Positions 1 through 10,664 of a stretch of DNA of 64,000 bases are shown here, piece after piece. Source of the stretch: Marinobacterium profundum (lineage in GTDB: Bacteria > Pseudomonadota > Gammaproteobacteria > Pseudomonadales > Balneatricaceae); the NCBI RefSeq assembly GCF_001528745.1, contig NZ_BCNS01000128.1, forward strand, positions 1 to 64,000, given 5' to 3'. A program made the translations under genes and the position numbers. The notes beneath the pieces were generated by a model that saw only the letters and a list, made by a program, of their open reading frames with translations, made no database searches and had not been told where the DNA came from. The stretch's first letter is position 1, and the number at the start of each line of letters is the position of its first letter.

Positions 1-377
1 ATACAGATACTACCTGAGTCGAGCCACCTGAGTTTGGCTGTTTTTTGTGCTGTTTTGCGTTAAATAGAACCACTATTCGCCTTAAAACACCGCAAAAACC
101 CGCTCAAATCAGTCGGCTCTCGCTACGGCCAGCATTCTCGGACAGCCTCCTAGCAGCCTGTCGGACTTACCACTGGTCTACTGCGGAAAAGCCGAATTTG
201 GTCACTTTGTGTTCTCTTTTTTACTCGTCGCAGGCTCCTCGGTCTGCGACCCCGCTAAAGCGGTTCTTTCCACTTCGTTTCAAGTGTTAAATAGAACCAC
301 TATTTGCCTCAAAAGAGCTCAAAAACTAACTCAAATCGGTCTTTCCCTCGCTACGACCGGCCAAGCCCGACAGGCTG
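1..377. repeat. Non-coding region with two copies of a ~75-base direct repeat and a 16-base inverted repeat
   Basis: This stretch lies downstream of rnr and I see no credible gene in it. A 19-base block beginning GTTAAATAGAACC occurs at 59-77 and 286-304, and similarity continues on its right for about 55 more bases (CTCAAATC, then CTCGCTACG, shared in order), so there are two degenerate direct copies of roughly 75 bases. Separately, CCTAGCAGCCTGTCGG at 149-164 recurs as a perfect inverted copy at 367-382, where it includes the TAG stop codon of rnr. The arrangement looks like an interspersed extragenic repeat family (REP-like), but I cannot name the family. Confidence 0.6.
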
Positions 378-2831
378 CTAGGACGGACGACGGTTGCGCG
401 AGCGCGGCCGACGGCTCTTGCCGGCAGGCTTCTTGCCTGCGGGCTTGCCACCGGCATTAGCACCCTCGGAGGACTTGGCGTCCGAGCGGTCATCCAGCTT
501 GCCTTCCGCCAGACGCTCACGGGTGCTTTTGGTTTTGCCTGAGCCAGACTTGTCGAGCAGCTCGAAATCGATCTTGCGCTCATCCAGGTCCACCCGCAGT
601 ACCTTCACCCGCACTGCATCACCGAGTTTGTAGGTTTTGCGCATGCGCTCGCCCACAAGACGCTGCTTGGCCGCATCGAAGTGATAGTAGTCGGACGGCA
701 GTGCAGTAATATGCACCAGACCTTCGACATACACCTGCTTAAGCTCAACAAAGCAGCCAAAGCCGGTCACGGCGGTAATCACGCCTTCGTGCTCCTCGCC
801 CACCTGATCCAGCATGTACTCGCACTTGAGCCAGGACATGACATCGCGGGTCGCATCATCGGCGCGACGCTCGGTCATGGAACAATGCTCGCCCAGCTGC
901 ACCATCTGCTCTTCGGTGTAGCGGTAGCGGAACTGCGGATTGGACTTGAAGCCATCCGGCCGACGCATGGTTTTGGACGAACCGCTGCTGAAGGCCGACT
1001 TGAGGCGATCCATCAGTGAACGATCACCCTCGGCATGAATAGCTGCACGAATCGCTCGATGCACCAGCAGATCCGGATAACGACGAATCGGCGAGGTGAA
1101 GTGAGTGTAGGCCGCATAGGCCAGACCGAAGTGTCCCAAATTTTCAGGGCTGTACACGGCCTGACGCATGGAGCGCAGCATCATGGTCTGTACGACCAGA
1201 CGATCCGGGCGTTTTTCGATCTGCGCCGTCAGCTTCTGATAGTCGGACGGCTCCGGCTTGTCGCCGCCACCGAGAGACAGACCCAGCTCACCGAGGTAGG
1301 CACGCAGGCTCACCAGTTTCTGCTCTTTCGGGCCTTCGTGGATGCGATACAGCGCCGGCACCTTGAGCTTGGCGAGGAAGCGCGCCGTCGCCACGTTGGC
1401 GCACAGCATGCATTCTTCGATCACCTTGTGGGCGTCGTTGCGCACGACCGGCACTATCTCCTCGATCTTGCGCTCGCTGGAGAACAGGATACGAGTCTCA
1501 GTGGTTTCAAAGTCGATGGCACCGCGCACATCCCGCGCCTTGCGCAGCCCAAAGTACAGGCTGTACAGGTCTTCAAGATGCGGTACAACGGCGGCATATT
1601 CACCGCGCAGCTGCTTGCCCTGGGCGCTTTTTGGCTCGGTCAGTATGGTGGAGACCTTGTTATAGGTCAGGCGCGCATGGGACTGAATCACCGCTTCGTA
1701 GAACTGATAACCCGACAGCTTGCCGCTGGCGCTGATGGTCATCTCGCATACCATGGCCAGACGATCCACATGGGGGTTCAGCGAGCACAGGCCGTTGGAC
1801 AGCACTTCAGGCAGCATGGGCACCACAAACTCGGGGAAGTACACCGAGTTGCCACGGCTGATACCTTCCTTGTCGAGCTCAGTGCCGGGGCGGACATACC
1901 AGGATACATCGGCAATCGCGACCCACAGACGCCAGCCGCCGGTGCGCTTGCGCTCGGCATAGACAGCATCATCGAAATCCTTGGCGTCTTCACCATCGAT
2001 GGTGACCAGCGGCAGATGACGCAGGTCGACACGGTTCAGCTTGGCGGATTCCTCCACCTCAGCCGACAGACTTGCCACTTCCCGGCGCACAGCATCGGGC
2101 CACTCATCGGGAATTTCATGGTTGTGGATGGCAACCTTGATTTCCATGCCCGGCGCCATGTGATCACCCAGCACCTCGACCACGCGGGCCTGGGGAATCT
2201 CATGCTTGCCCGGCTGTTGCATCAGTTCAGCCACCACCAGCTGGCCATCACGGAACGGTGGGCTGCCCTTGGCATCGGCCGCGATCATGATCTGCTGCGT
2301 AATACGCTGATTTTCCGGAATCAGGTAGCCCAGGTCGCCCTGCACCTTGTAGCGCCCCACCAGAGTGCGGGTACCGCGCTCTAGCACTTCTATAATCTTG
2401 CCTTCGCGGCGGCCGCGGTAGTCAATGCTGACTTCCTGCACCAGCACACGGTCACCGTCGAATACCTGACGCATCTGACGCGGGCTGATGAACAGGTCAT
2501 CGCCTTTGGCGTCCGGCGATACAAAACCAAAGCCATCGCGGTGGCCGATAACACGGCCGGCGATAAGATCCATTTTCTTGATGATGCCGAATTCGCTGCG
2601 ACGGTTGCTCATCAGCTGACCGTCACGGCACATGGCCTTCAGGCGGCGGGACACCGCTTCAACACAGTCTTCATCATCGATACCCAGCTCACGGCACAGG
2701 CGGCCGTGGCTGATAGGCGCGCCCCACTCCTGCAGGAATTCCAGCAGGAAGTCACGGCTGGGCGCCGGCTTGCCATATTTTTCTGCTTCGGCCTGAGCCT
2801 GGGGGTCACGTTTTAGCCAGTCGTTTGTCAT
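378..2831 (-). CDS. rnr: Ribonuclease R (3'-5' exoribonuclease)
   Basis: RNase R is a processive hydrolytic 3'-5' exoribonuclease that degrades structured RNA, takes part in rRNA and tmRNA quality control, and acts in the cytoplasm. The 817-residue product has the family's layout: an N-terminal winged-helix region, cold-shock domains, an RNB catalytic domain with the acidic motif DGEDAKDFDDA near residue 280 and RRYPDLLVHRAI further on, an S1 domain (HEGVITAVTGFGCFVELK), and a basic C-terminal tail rich in Lys, Arg, Gly and Ala. The frame is open 63 codons further upstream, but family alignment begins at MTNDWLKRD, so I place the start at 2831. The stop codon lies inside a 16-base repeat shared with 149-164. 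It has the same strand as secF but is separated from it by a strong terminator, so it is probably transcribed on its own. Confidence 0.96.
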   Translation of the reverse strand: MTNDWLKRDPQAQAEAEKYGKPAPSRDFLLEFLQEWGAPISHGRLCRELGIDDEDCVEAVSRRLKAMCRDGQLMSNRRSEFGIIKKMDLIAGRVIGHRDGFGFVSPDAKGDDLFISPRQMRQVFDGDRVLVQEVSIDYRGRREGKIIEVLERGTRTLVGRYKVQGDLGYLIPENQRITQQIMIAADAKGSPPFRDGQLVVAELMQQPGKHEIPQARVVEVLGDHMAPGMEIKVAIHNHEIPDEWPDAVRREVASLSAEVEESAKLNRVDLRHLPLVTIDGEDAKDFDDAVYAERKRTGGWRLWVAIADVSWYVRPGTELDKEGISRGNSVYFPEFVVPMLPEVLSNGLCSLNPHVDRLAMVCEMTISASGKLSGYQFYEAVIQSHARLTYNKVSTILTEPKSAQGKQLRGEYAAVVPHLEDLYSLYFGLRKARDVRGAIDFETTETRILFSSERKIEEIVPVVRNDAHKVIEECMLCANVATARFLAKLKVPALYRIHEGPKEQKLVSLRAYLGELGLSLGGGDKPEPSDYQKLTAQIEKRPDRLVVQTMMLRSMRQAVYSPENLGHFGLAYAAYTHFTSPIRRYPDLLVHRAIRAAIHAEGDRSLMDRLKSAFSSGSSKTMRRPDGFKSNPQFRYRYTEEQMVQLGEHCSMTERRADDATRDVMSWLKCEYMLDQVGEEHEGVITAVTGFGCFVELKQVYVEGLVHITALPSDYYHFDAAKQRLVGERMRKTYKLGDAVRVKVLRVDLDERKIDFELLDKSGSGKTKSTRERLAEGKLDDRSDAKSSEGANAGGKPAGKKPAGKSRRPRSRNRRPS

Positions 2832-3090
2832 TAATAATCCAGTTAGGTCCTTGATCCCAGAAACATAATAGATGCGAATGCAGTGGGACGCCTGCGACGC
2901 TGCGCCCGCGCCCACATGCCCTTGCAACAGCATGGTTCTGAACGAACGTACCCGGTCCGCCTGAATACCCGGTTGTACCCGACAACACAGTGTGTCGGCG
3001 CGATCGGTGCCCGCAGGCAACAGGAGGGGGCTCCGTCAGAGCCCTGTCACATCTCCCGTGCAGCTTATTAAGCTACTCGACCGGTCAAGC
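2832..3090. other. rnr leader / intergenic region
   Basis: No gene is supported between secF and rnr. On the minus strand there is a GC-rich imperfect hairpin (GGGCTC...GAGCCC, around 3020-3045). It could be a leader structure or an additional weak terminator for secF. No tRNA is present here. Confidence 0.35.
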
Positions 3091-3120
3091 AAAAAATTGA
3101 GCCGACTCTCTGGTCGGCTC
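3091..3120 (-). terminator. Intrinsic terminator of the secF transcript
   Basis: On the minus strand a perfect 8-base stem GAGCCGAC/GTCGGCTC (3099-3106 with 3113-3120) with a six-base loop is followed by AATTTTTT. It starts 11 bases after the secF stop codon and is a textbook rho-independent terminator. Confidence 0.92.
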
Positions 3121-3130
3121 GGGGAGTCTA

Positions 3131-4054
3131 TCACGGCAACTCGTCGACCACGTCGTCTTCTTTGGGCGGCGGTATCAGGTCGTCCCGACTTACCCCCATC
3201 AGCAGCATCACGTTGGCGGCGACATAAATGGATGAGTAGGTACCCACACCTATGCCCACCAGCAACGCCAGCGCAAAGCCGTGGATAGTCTCGCCACCAA
3301 ATATCGCCAGCGCCAATACCACCAGCAAGGTAGTAAAGGATGTCATCAGGGTACGGCTAAGGGTTTGCGTCAGGGAGATGTTGATCACCTCGACCGCATC
3401 TTCCTTGCGCAGCAAACGGAAGTTCTCTCGGATACGGTCGAATACCACTATGGTATCGTTGAGCGAGTAACCGATCACCGCCAGCACCGCCGCCAGTACC
3501 GTCAGATCAAACTCAATCCCCATCACCGAGAAGAAGCCCAAAGTGATGATAACGTCGTGGGCCAGCGCCAGTACCGAGCCCACAGAGAACTTGAACTGAA
3601 AGCGAAAGGCGATATAAACCATGATCATGAACAGCGCCATAAGCATGCCCAAACCGCCCTGCTCGCGCAGCTCTTCGCCGACCTGAGCGCCAACGTATTC
3701 GTTGCGGCGCAGTTCAATCTTCTGGGTTTCGCCAGCCTGCAGCGCAGCCAGTACGGCATCACCCAGCTTGGGATCATGGGTTTCCCCCATGCGAATCAGT
3801 ACATCGGTGGCGGCACCGAAGTTCTGTACGGTCACATCCTGATAACCGGCCTCACTCATTATCTGACGGATCTTGCCAAGATCCGCATCCTGCTCATAAC
3901 CCACTTCCACCAGACTGCCGCCGGTGAAATCGAGGCCAAACTGCAGCCCCTTGGTCGCCAGGGATCCCAGCGAGATCAGGATCAGCAGGGCCGAGATCGC
4001 AAAGGCGATCTTGCCGAGCCCCATAAAGTTGATAATTTTGTTCTGCTTTGCCAT
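3131..4054 (-). CDS. secF: Protein translocase subunit SecF
   Basis: SecF pairs with SecD in the inner membrane and uses the proton-motive force to help proteins leave the SecYEG channel on the periplasmic side. The 307-residue protein shows an N-terminal membrane segment, the conserved FGLDFTGGSLVEV motif just after it, a periplasmic domain (to about residue 135), and five further hydrophobic segments that include the conserved DTIVVFDRIREN motif. The ribosome binding site AGGAACAG sits before the ATG. It begins 10 bases after the secD stop, so the two are co-transcribed. Confidence 0.97.
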   Translation of the reverse strand: MAKQNKIINFMGLGKIAFAISALLILISLGSLATKGLQFGLDFTGGSLVEVGYEQDADLGKIRQIMSEAGYQDVTVQNFGAATDVLIRMGETHDPKLGDAVLAALQAGETQKIELRRNEYVGAQVGEELREQGGLGMLMALFMIMVYIAFRFQFKFSVGSVLALAHDVIITLGFFSVMGIEFDLTVLAAVLAVIGYSLNDTIVVFDRIRENFRLLRKEDAVEVINISLTQTLSRTLMTSFTTLLVVLALAIFGGETIHGFALALLVGIGVGTYSSIYVAANVMLLMGVSRDDLIPPPKEDDVVDELP

Positions 4055-4064
4055 AACCTGTTCC

Positions 4065-5918
4065 TCAGAGCGCCAAGCGGTTGAGCTTGCGCCCGCCGTA
4101 AGTCAGATTCACCAGCGCCCGTGTTACCACAATCGCCGTGAACATCGAGGTTACTATCCCCACCGACAGCGTCACTGCAAAGCCCTTCACGGGACCTGTG
4201 CCCATCGCGAACAAAATCAGCGCGGCTATCAGGGTGGTGACGTTGGCATCCAGAATGGTGGTGAAGGCGCGACTGAAACCTGCATTGATGGCGGATTGTC
4301 CCGGCACACCGTTATTCAGCTCCTCCCGTATGCGGGAGAAAATAAGTACGTTGGCATCCACCGCCATACCCACCGTAAGCACGATACCGGCGATACCCGG
4401 CAGTGTCAGCGTGGCCGACAGCAGCGACATCACCGCCACCAGCAGCACCAGGTTCAGAGTCAGAGCAACATTCGCCAGAATGCCGAATACGCGGTAGTAC
4501 AGCACCATGAAGATCAGCACCAGTGCAAAACCGATTTTCACCGACATCACACCCAGCTCGATATTCTCGGCACCCAGGCTCGGGCCTATGCTGCGCTCTT
4601 CAACGAAGTAGATCGGGGCCGCCAGGGCGCCGGCACGCAACAGCAACGCCAGCTCAGACGATTCGGTGGCGCTTTCAAGCCCGGTAATGCGGAACTGCGA
4701 ACCCAGTACCGACTGGATGGTCGCCAACGAAATGATCTTCTTCTCGACGTAGGGAATACGGCGCTCTTCCACCACACCATCTACAGTTTCGGTCAGAGTG
4801 CGGCTCTTGTACTCGACAAAGAGCACCGCCATGCGACGCTGAATGGCGTTACGCGTAACACGCCCCATCATCTGGCCACCCTTGGCATCCAGTGTAATGG
4901 ACACCTGTGGCTGACCGTTCTCGTCAAAGGCCGCCTGAGCATTGGCAACGCTGGAACCGGTAATAATGATGTCACGCTCAATGGTGGCATCCCGGCCCGG
5001 CTGGCTGCGGAACTCGTAGGTTTCGGTAGTGACTCCGGTCGCCTGGGGCGACGCTTCGAGGCGGAATTCAAGATTCGCCGTTTTACCGATAATGCGCTTG
5101 GCCGCAGCGGCGTCCTGCACACCTGGCAACTGCACCACTATGCGGTTGCGACCCTGACGCTGCACCAGCGGCTCGGCTACGCCCAGTTCGTTAACACGGT
5201 TGCGCAGGGTGGTGAGGTTCTGCTTGACCGCATAGTCCTCGATATCGCTCACCGTCTGCTCAGTCAGGCTAATGACAACATAGAAGGCGCCATCGACGGT
5301 TTCGTCGGACAACAGAAACTCGGGGTAGTCCTTGCGCAGCAGACTGCGGGCTTCATCACGCATGGCCTCATCGGCAAACTTGACCTCCAGGCTGCCATCG
5401 CTACGGTGATCCACCAACCGGTAACGCAGCTTTTCCTGTCGCAGCTTGGTTTTGATCTCGGAGACATAGACCTCAAGACGCTGCGCCACGGCCTGCACAG
5501 TGTCGACTTCCAGCAGGAAGTGCACACCGCCACGCAAATCCAGACCCAGCTTCATCGGGCCTGCACCCAGAGCGCGCAGCCAGTCAGGTGTTGTGGGGGC
5601 CAGATTCATTGCCACCACATACTGTTCACCCACCACTTTGGCAATAACAGCCTTGGCCCGCAGCTGACTTTCGCCGTCTACGAAACGTACCATCCCGCTG
5701 CCATCTTGCAGTTCAACGCTTTTGGAATGGATGCCTTCACGCTCCAGTTCCGTGGAGATGCGCTGCAGCAGCGGCTCATCCACTTGATAGACTTCGCGCG
5801 TGCCCGACAGCTGGATGGCATAGTCATCGGGGTACAGGTTGGGCGCCGCATACAACAGGCCCAATGCCAGCAGCAGCAGAATCAGCAGGTTTTTCCACAG
5901 AGGGTAGCGATTGAGCAT
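4065..5918 (-). CDS. secD: Protein translocase subunit SecD
   Basis: SecD is the large partner of SecF; its P1 periplasmic head domain is thought to pull on emerging substrates. The protein is 617 residues from MLNRYPLWKNLLILLLL, which gives a proper N-terminal membrane anchor; a longer frame to 5963 would add 15 basic residues before it and lacks family support. Visible motifs are LGLDLRGGVHFLLEVD after the first part of the periplasmic domain and VGMAVDANVLIFSRIREE in the C-terminal membrane bundle. The gene is followed at once by secF and preceded by yajC, the usual gammaproteobacterial order. Confidence 0.96.
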   Translation of the reverse strand: MLNRYPLWKNLLILLLLALGLLYAAPNLYPDDYAIQLSGTREVYQVDEPLLQRISTELEREGIHSKSVELQDGSGMVRFVDGESQLRAKAVIAKVVGEQYVVAMNLAPTTPDWLRALGAGPMKLGLDLRGGVHFLLEVDTVQAVAQRLEVYVSEIKTKLRQEKLRYRLVDHRSDGSLEVKFADEAMRDEARSLLRKDYPEFLLSDETVDGAFYVVISLTEQTVSDIEDYAVKQNLTTLRNRVNELGVAEPLVQRQGRNRIVVQLPGVQDAAAAKRIIGKTANLEFRLEASPQATGVTTETYEFRSQPGRDATIERDIIITGSSVANAQAAFDENGQPQVSITLDAKGGQMMGRVTRNAIQRRMAVLFVEYKSRTLTETVDGVVEERRIPYVEKKIISLATIQSVLGSQFRITGLESATESSELALLLRAGALAAPIYFVEERSIGPSLGAENIELGVMSVKIGFALVLIFMVLYYRVFGILANVALTLNLVLLVAVMSLLSATLTLPGIAGIVLTVGMAVDANVLIFSRIREELNNGVPGQSAINAGFSRAFTTILDANVTTLIAALILFAMGTGPVKGFAVTLSVGIVTSMFTAIVVTRALVNLTYGGRKLNRLAL

Positions 5919-5993
5919 AGGTCGCCCTGTTCGTTCAGCACCGCGCCTGCGCCAGCTGCGCACGCGGCATGCAATACATCCGGTGGTTAAATA

Positions 5994-6020
5994 AAAACGC
6001 CACTGTAACAGTGGCGTTTT
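5994..6020 (-). terminator. Intrinsic (bidirectional-looking) terminator between yajC and secD
   Basis: A perfect 12-base stem AAAACGCCACTG/CAGTGGCGTTTT with a three-base loop is followed on the minus strand by TATTTA. It lies between yajC and secD, so it should reduce read-through from the queA-tgt-yajC transcript into secDF. Confidence 0.85.
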
Positions 6021-6034
6021 CCGTCAGGCGGGCA

Positions 6035-6367
6035 TCAAATATTCTTGATCGTGCCCTTGGGCAGTGCCGCCGCTACGTGCGCTTTCTGGAAGCTCAGCTG
6101 GGTGCCTTCGCAGACTTCCAGTACCACGTAGTCATCGCTGACCTTGGCGACCTTGCCGATAATGCCGCCAGCGGTGAGCACTTCATCACCCTTGGCCAGA
6201 TTACCGATCAGGTTTTTGTGGTCTTTTGCACGCTTGGCCTGTGGGCGCCACATGAAAAAGTAAAAAATCAGACCAAAGCCGACCAGAAACAGAATGTTGA
6301 AAATGCCTGGATCCAAACCGCCGACGCCGGTCTCTGCCGCCTGGGCTGAAGAAATCAGAAAGCTCAT
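6035..6367 (-). CDS. yajC: Preprotein translocase accessory subunit YajC
   Basis: YajC is a small single-span inner-membrane protein that associates with SecDF. The 110-residue product has one hydrophobic segment (about residues 22-42, GIFNILFLVGFGLIFYFFMW) and then the cytoplasmic domain with the typical pattern LAKGDEVLTAGGIIGKV. An AAGGAG ribosome binding site lies before the ATG. It sits between tgt and secD, the normal position. Confidence 0.96.
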   Translation of the reverse strand: MSFLISSAQAAETGVGGLDPGIFNILFLVGFGLIFYFFMWRPQAKRAKDHKNLIGNLAKGDEVLTAGGIIGKVAKVSDDYVVLEVCEGTQLSFQKAHVAAALPKGTIKNI

Positions 6368-6403
6368 CTAGCTTTACTCCTTAGAACGTTGAAATGCTGT
6401 GAC

Positions 6404-8586
<2,183 letters not shown>

Positions 8587-8669
8587 CACAGCTCGAACAG
8601 ATATTTATGGAAAGGGAGCGGATTGTAACGGATGCGGAAGTTTTTTTCAGTCGTTTTGACTAATGATGA

Positions 8670-8697
8670 TTGACCCACGGGCAAAGCTACTTATAAT
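8670..8697 (+). promoter_or_regulatory. Sigma-70-type promoter for the tRNA-Leu locus
   Basis: TTGACC (8670-8675) and a perfect TATAAT (8692-8697) are separated by 16 bases. A transcript would begin about 8704, just before the truncated tRNA copy at 8711, so the intact tRNA further on may be cut from a longer precursor. Confidence 0.75.
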
Positions 8698-8710
8698 ATG
8701 CCCTCGCTGT

Positions 8711-8757
8711 GCCAGTGTGGTGAAATTGGTATACACAGGGGATTCAAAATTCAACCC
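8711..8757 (+). pseudogene. Truncated 5' half of tRNA-Leu
   Basis: From GCCAGTGTGG to the anticodon stem this matches the intact tRNA-Leu at 8859 except for one substitution (GGTATACAC against GGTAGACAC). Past the anticodon (ATTCAAAAT) the sequence changes to unrelated AT-rich DNA, so the variable arm, T arm and 3' acceptor strand are missing and it cannot fold as a tRNA. Confidence 0.85.
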
Positions 8758-8858
8758 CTCTAGTGCTAATTTTATGGTAAAGCGTTGATATTGCTGTTGA
8801 TTTTTCTTCATTGATCAGCAAATATGCCATGTAGACCCGTGTAGACATACACAGCGTT

Positions 8859-8945
8859 GCCAGTGTGGTGAAATTGGTAGACACAGGGGATTCAAAATCC
8901 CCCGCCCTTAAAAGCGTGCCGGTTCGAGTCCGGCCACTGGTACCA
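8859..8945 (+). tRNA. tRNA-Leu (anticodon CAA)
   Basis: An 87-base class II tRNA. The acceptor strand GCCAGTG pairs with CACTGGT (with a G:U at the first pair), the anticodon stem GGGGA/TCCCC encloses the loop TTCAAAA (anticodon CAA), a long variable arm follows, the T arm contains GGTTCGAGTCC, and ACCA is encoded at the end. It reads UUG leucine codons. Confidence 0.96.
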
Positions 8946-8956
8946 TCTCAGAAGAG

Positions 8957-8980
8957 GCTTGCAGCAATGCAGGCTTTTTT
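8957..8980 (+). terminator. Intrinsic terminator after tRNA-Leu
   Basis: GCTTGCA and TGCAGGC form a seven-pair stem (one G:U) around a GCAA tetraloop, followed by TTTTTT. It lies 11 bases after the tRNA. Confidence 0.85.
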
Positions 8981-9173
8981 CGTATCTGGCCCATGAAAAC
9001 CTCCTGATGCCAGGCAGGAAACGCCTGATCAGTCATGGATCAGCACAAAGGGATGCTGCAACAGGCGCCTGAATGGGCGCAGAGGTGCTGCAAACACCCG
9101 CACCCTGCTTAGCCACTTGCAAGCCAAGTTGAAAACGGGCTCTCTCACAATGACCAAACACAGAGACTAGCCG

Positions 9174-9533
9174 ATGAACTTCAGAGACCCATTCGGACGC
9201 CAGGCGAAAAGAAGCGAGCGCGAATACGCCTCGCTACGGCAGAAACTGCCAGGCGCAGGCGTCACCACCCGGGCCGATGCCGAGCAGCTGATAGAGACCG
9301 TAGGCAAACGCGGCAAGTACGGTTTAATGATTATTATTCCGCTGACGTTACTGTTGATGCTGCTCATACCCGAAGGGCGTATTATTTTCGGCGCAGCCGG
9401 CACTCTGGTGGGTCTGTGGGCATATATCACCAGCCGCAAAATTCAGGGGCACGTTCAGCGTTATATCAAAGAGGAGCTCACCACTGACAGCGACTCCGAA
9501 TCAACGCCCCCCGACGGCTCCGCAACCTTGTAG
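9174..9533 (+). CDS. Small hypothetical membrane protein
   Basis: The 119-residue product is not one I recognise. Residues 1-45 are charged and basic, residues about 49-66 (YGLMIIIPLTLLLMLLIP) and 70-88 (IIFGAAGTLVGLWAYIT) form two membrane segments as a hairpin, and the C-terminal tail is acidic and polar (TTDSDSESTPPDG). With a Lys/Arg-rich N terminus it should sit in the inner membrane with both ends in the cytoplasm. The ribosome binding site is poor. It stands alone between the tRNA and decayed DNA, so coding status rests on length and plausible topology. Confidence 0.6.
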   Translation: MNFRDPFGRQAKRSEREYASLRQKLPGAGVTTRADAEQLIETVGKRGKYGLMIIIPLTLLLMLLIPEGRIIFGAAGTLVGLWAYITSRKIQGHVQRYIKEELTTDSDSESTPPDGSATL

Positions 9534-9820
9534 TTGCAGCCAGGCAGCCTTTTCCGGCTCAAGATCATCGCAACAAAGCCCTGCTGCGAAGCCAGCCCCC
9601 GAAACCTCCGGGGGCTGAGTCGGCCTTGCGACGCCATCCCTTTAGTTCAACGCATCGCAACAGCCATGATGATCGGGCGGACTCTTACTCCGCTCGTCCA
9701 GCAGGACTGCATTCAAAAAACATATCGCCAACTGAAACACCGCCTTGCCTGCGACAAGCTATCTCCGACCGCCCAGCAATGAAGGCCGCAGCTAAAATCT
9801 AAGCTCAATTATTGCTAGCT
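9534..9820. other. Non-coding stretch before the IS630 remnant
   Basis: No gene is supported. AGCCCCC (9594-9600) and GGGGGCT (9610-9616) form a hairpin without a T-run, which could end transcription of the small membrane protein gene. Confidence 0.35.
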
Positions 9821-10120
9821 CACGCCCATTTCTCGGGCCAGAGTCCGCGTGTTCCACTGGGTCGCCGCTATAGGCTGCGTCTTGGTTGTTCGCCGCACGA
9901 TCTCGGCGGCATCCACCTTAGGCGGGCGCCCACCACGCGGCAGGTCCTGTCCGATGGCAGCCAGCCCACCTTACGCGTAGCGCTCTCTCCAGCGCCCGGC
10001 CTGCACGCGACCGATGCCGAGCTGTGTCGCAATCGCCTGGTTATTCAAGCCCGACGACGCCAGTAACACGATGCGCGCCCGTCGCGCCAACCGCACTCTC
10101 GTGGTATTCGAGCGAGCAAG
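9820..10120 (-). pseudogene. IS630-family transposase remnant (N-terminal helix-turn-helix part)
   Basis: Translating the minus strand gives ARRARIVLLASSGLNNQAIA, then TQLGIGRVQAGRWRERYA, a stop codon, GGLAAIGQDLPRGGRPPKVD, then AAEIVRRT and TLAREMGVS before further stops. This order (helix-turn-helix, RW.ERY, GL..I..D.PR.GRPP, STRTLA.EMGVS-like) is the N-terminal half of IS630-family transposases. The DDE catalytic domain is absent and at least one in-frame stop interrupts it, so it is a dead fragment. Confidence 0.75.
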
Positions 10121-10664
10121 CCGCGTCAGTTTCTATTCTTCATCCGTACTCCGTTGGATCGTCGGGGCTACGCGCATTTTTGTGCTCTTGGCTGGGCAGA
10201 GCAAGCTCAGACCGAAAGGTGTTATTTAAGTTTGCATAATTACGAAGCAGTACACTAGCGTTTTCCTGCACCATAACACCACCTGAAACGCGTCGCAGAC
10301 AGGACCAGATCATCAAATCGACCGAAACACAAACCACAAATAAGATCTCATTAGAGACCATATAGCCCTTTTAAATCTAGTATTTTTGACGGAATACCAC
10401 TATTAAATGGAGAAATTATTGTAAAACTGCACAATATTACGTATAGTTAGTCTCAAATGAGATCATTTGTGCGCATTGAAAGCATGTCTAACCTAACCAC
10501 ATAGGACGGTACGACAGAAGAGTTCTGCCCGCAGCATTGATCAACCCTCTCGGACCCCGGCATCTCAACATATTCAGCAGGAAGTATAAAAACAGAGACC
10601 TCGTACGGCTTGATTGAATTTAAGTTGAGTCTGATAAGATCATTGGAACAATGAGAAATAAAAC
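10121..10664. promoter_or_regulatory. Region upstream of fahA with a palindrome and a possible promoter
   Basis: This AT-rich stretch has no gene. CAAATGA (10454-10460) and TCATTTG (10463-10469) form a perfect inverted repeat with a two-base spacer, a candidate operator. TTGATT (10610-10615) and GATAAG (10633-10638), 17 bases apart, are a plausible promoter for fahA. I see no regulator gene next to it. Confidence 0.4.

Noticed and set aside
1035-2384. 449-codon plus-strand frame opposite rnr
   Set aside because: Antisense shadow; its composition follows the codon pattern of RNase R and it has no motifs.
2832-3090. A tRNA or small RNA gene upstream of rnr
   Set aside because: Some gammaproteobacteria have a tRNA-Leu close to rnr, but I could not fold a cloverleaf here; the tRNA-Leu is next to queA instead.
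3924-5990. 688-codon open frame on the plus strand opposite secD
   Set aside because: Gln/His/Arg-rich composition typical of an antisense frame over a conserved gene; no motifs and no ribosome binding site.
8711-8757. A second functional tRNA-Leu
   Set aside because: Sequence after the anticodon loop does not provide the T arm or the 3' acceptor strand.
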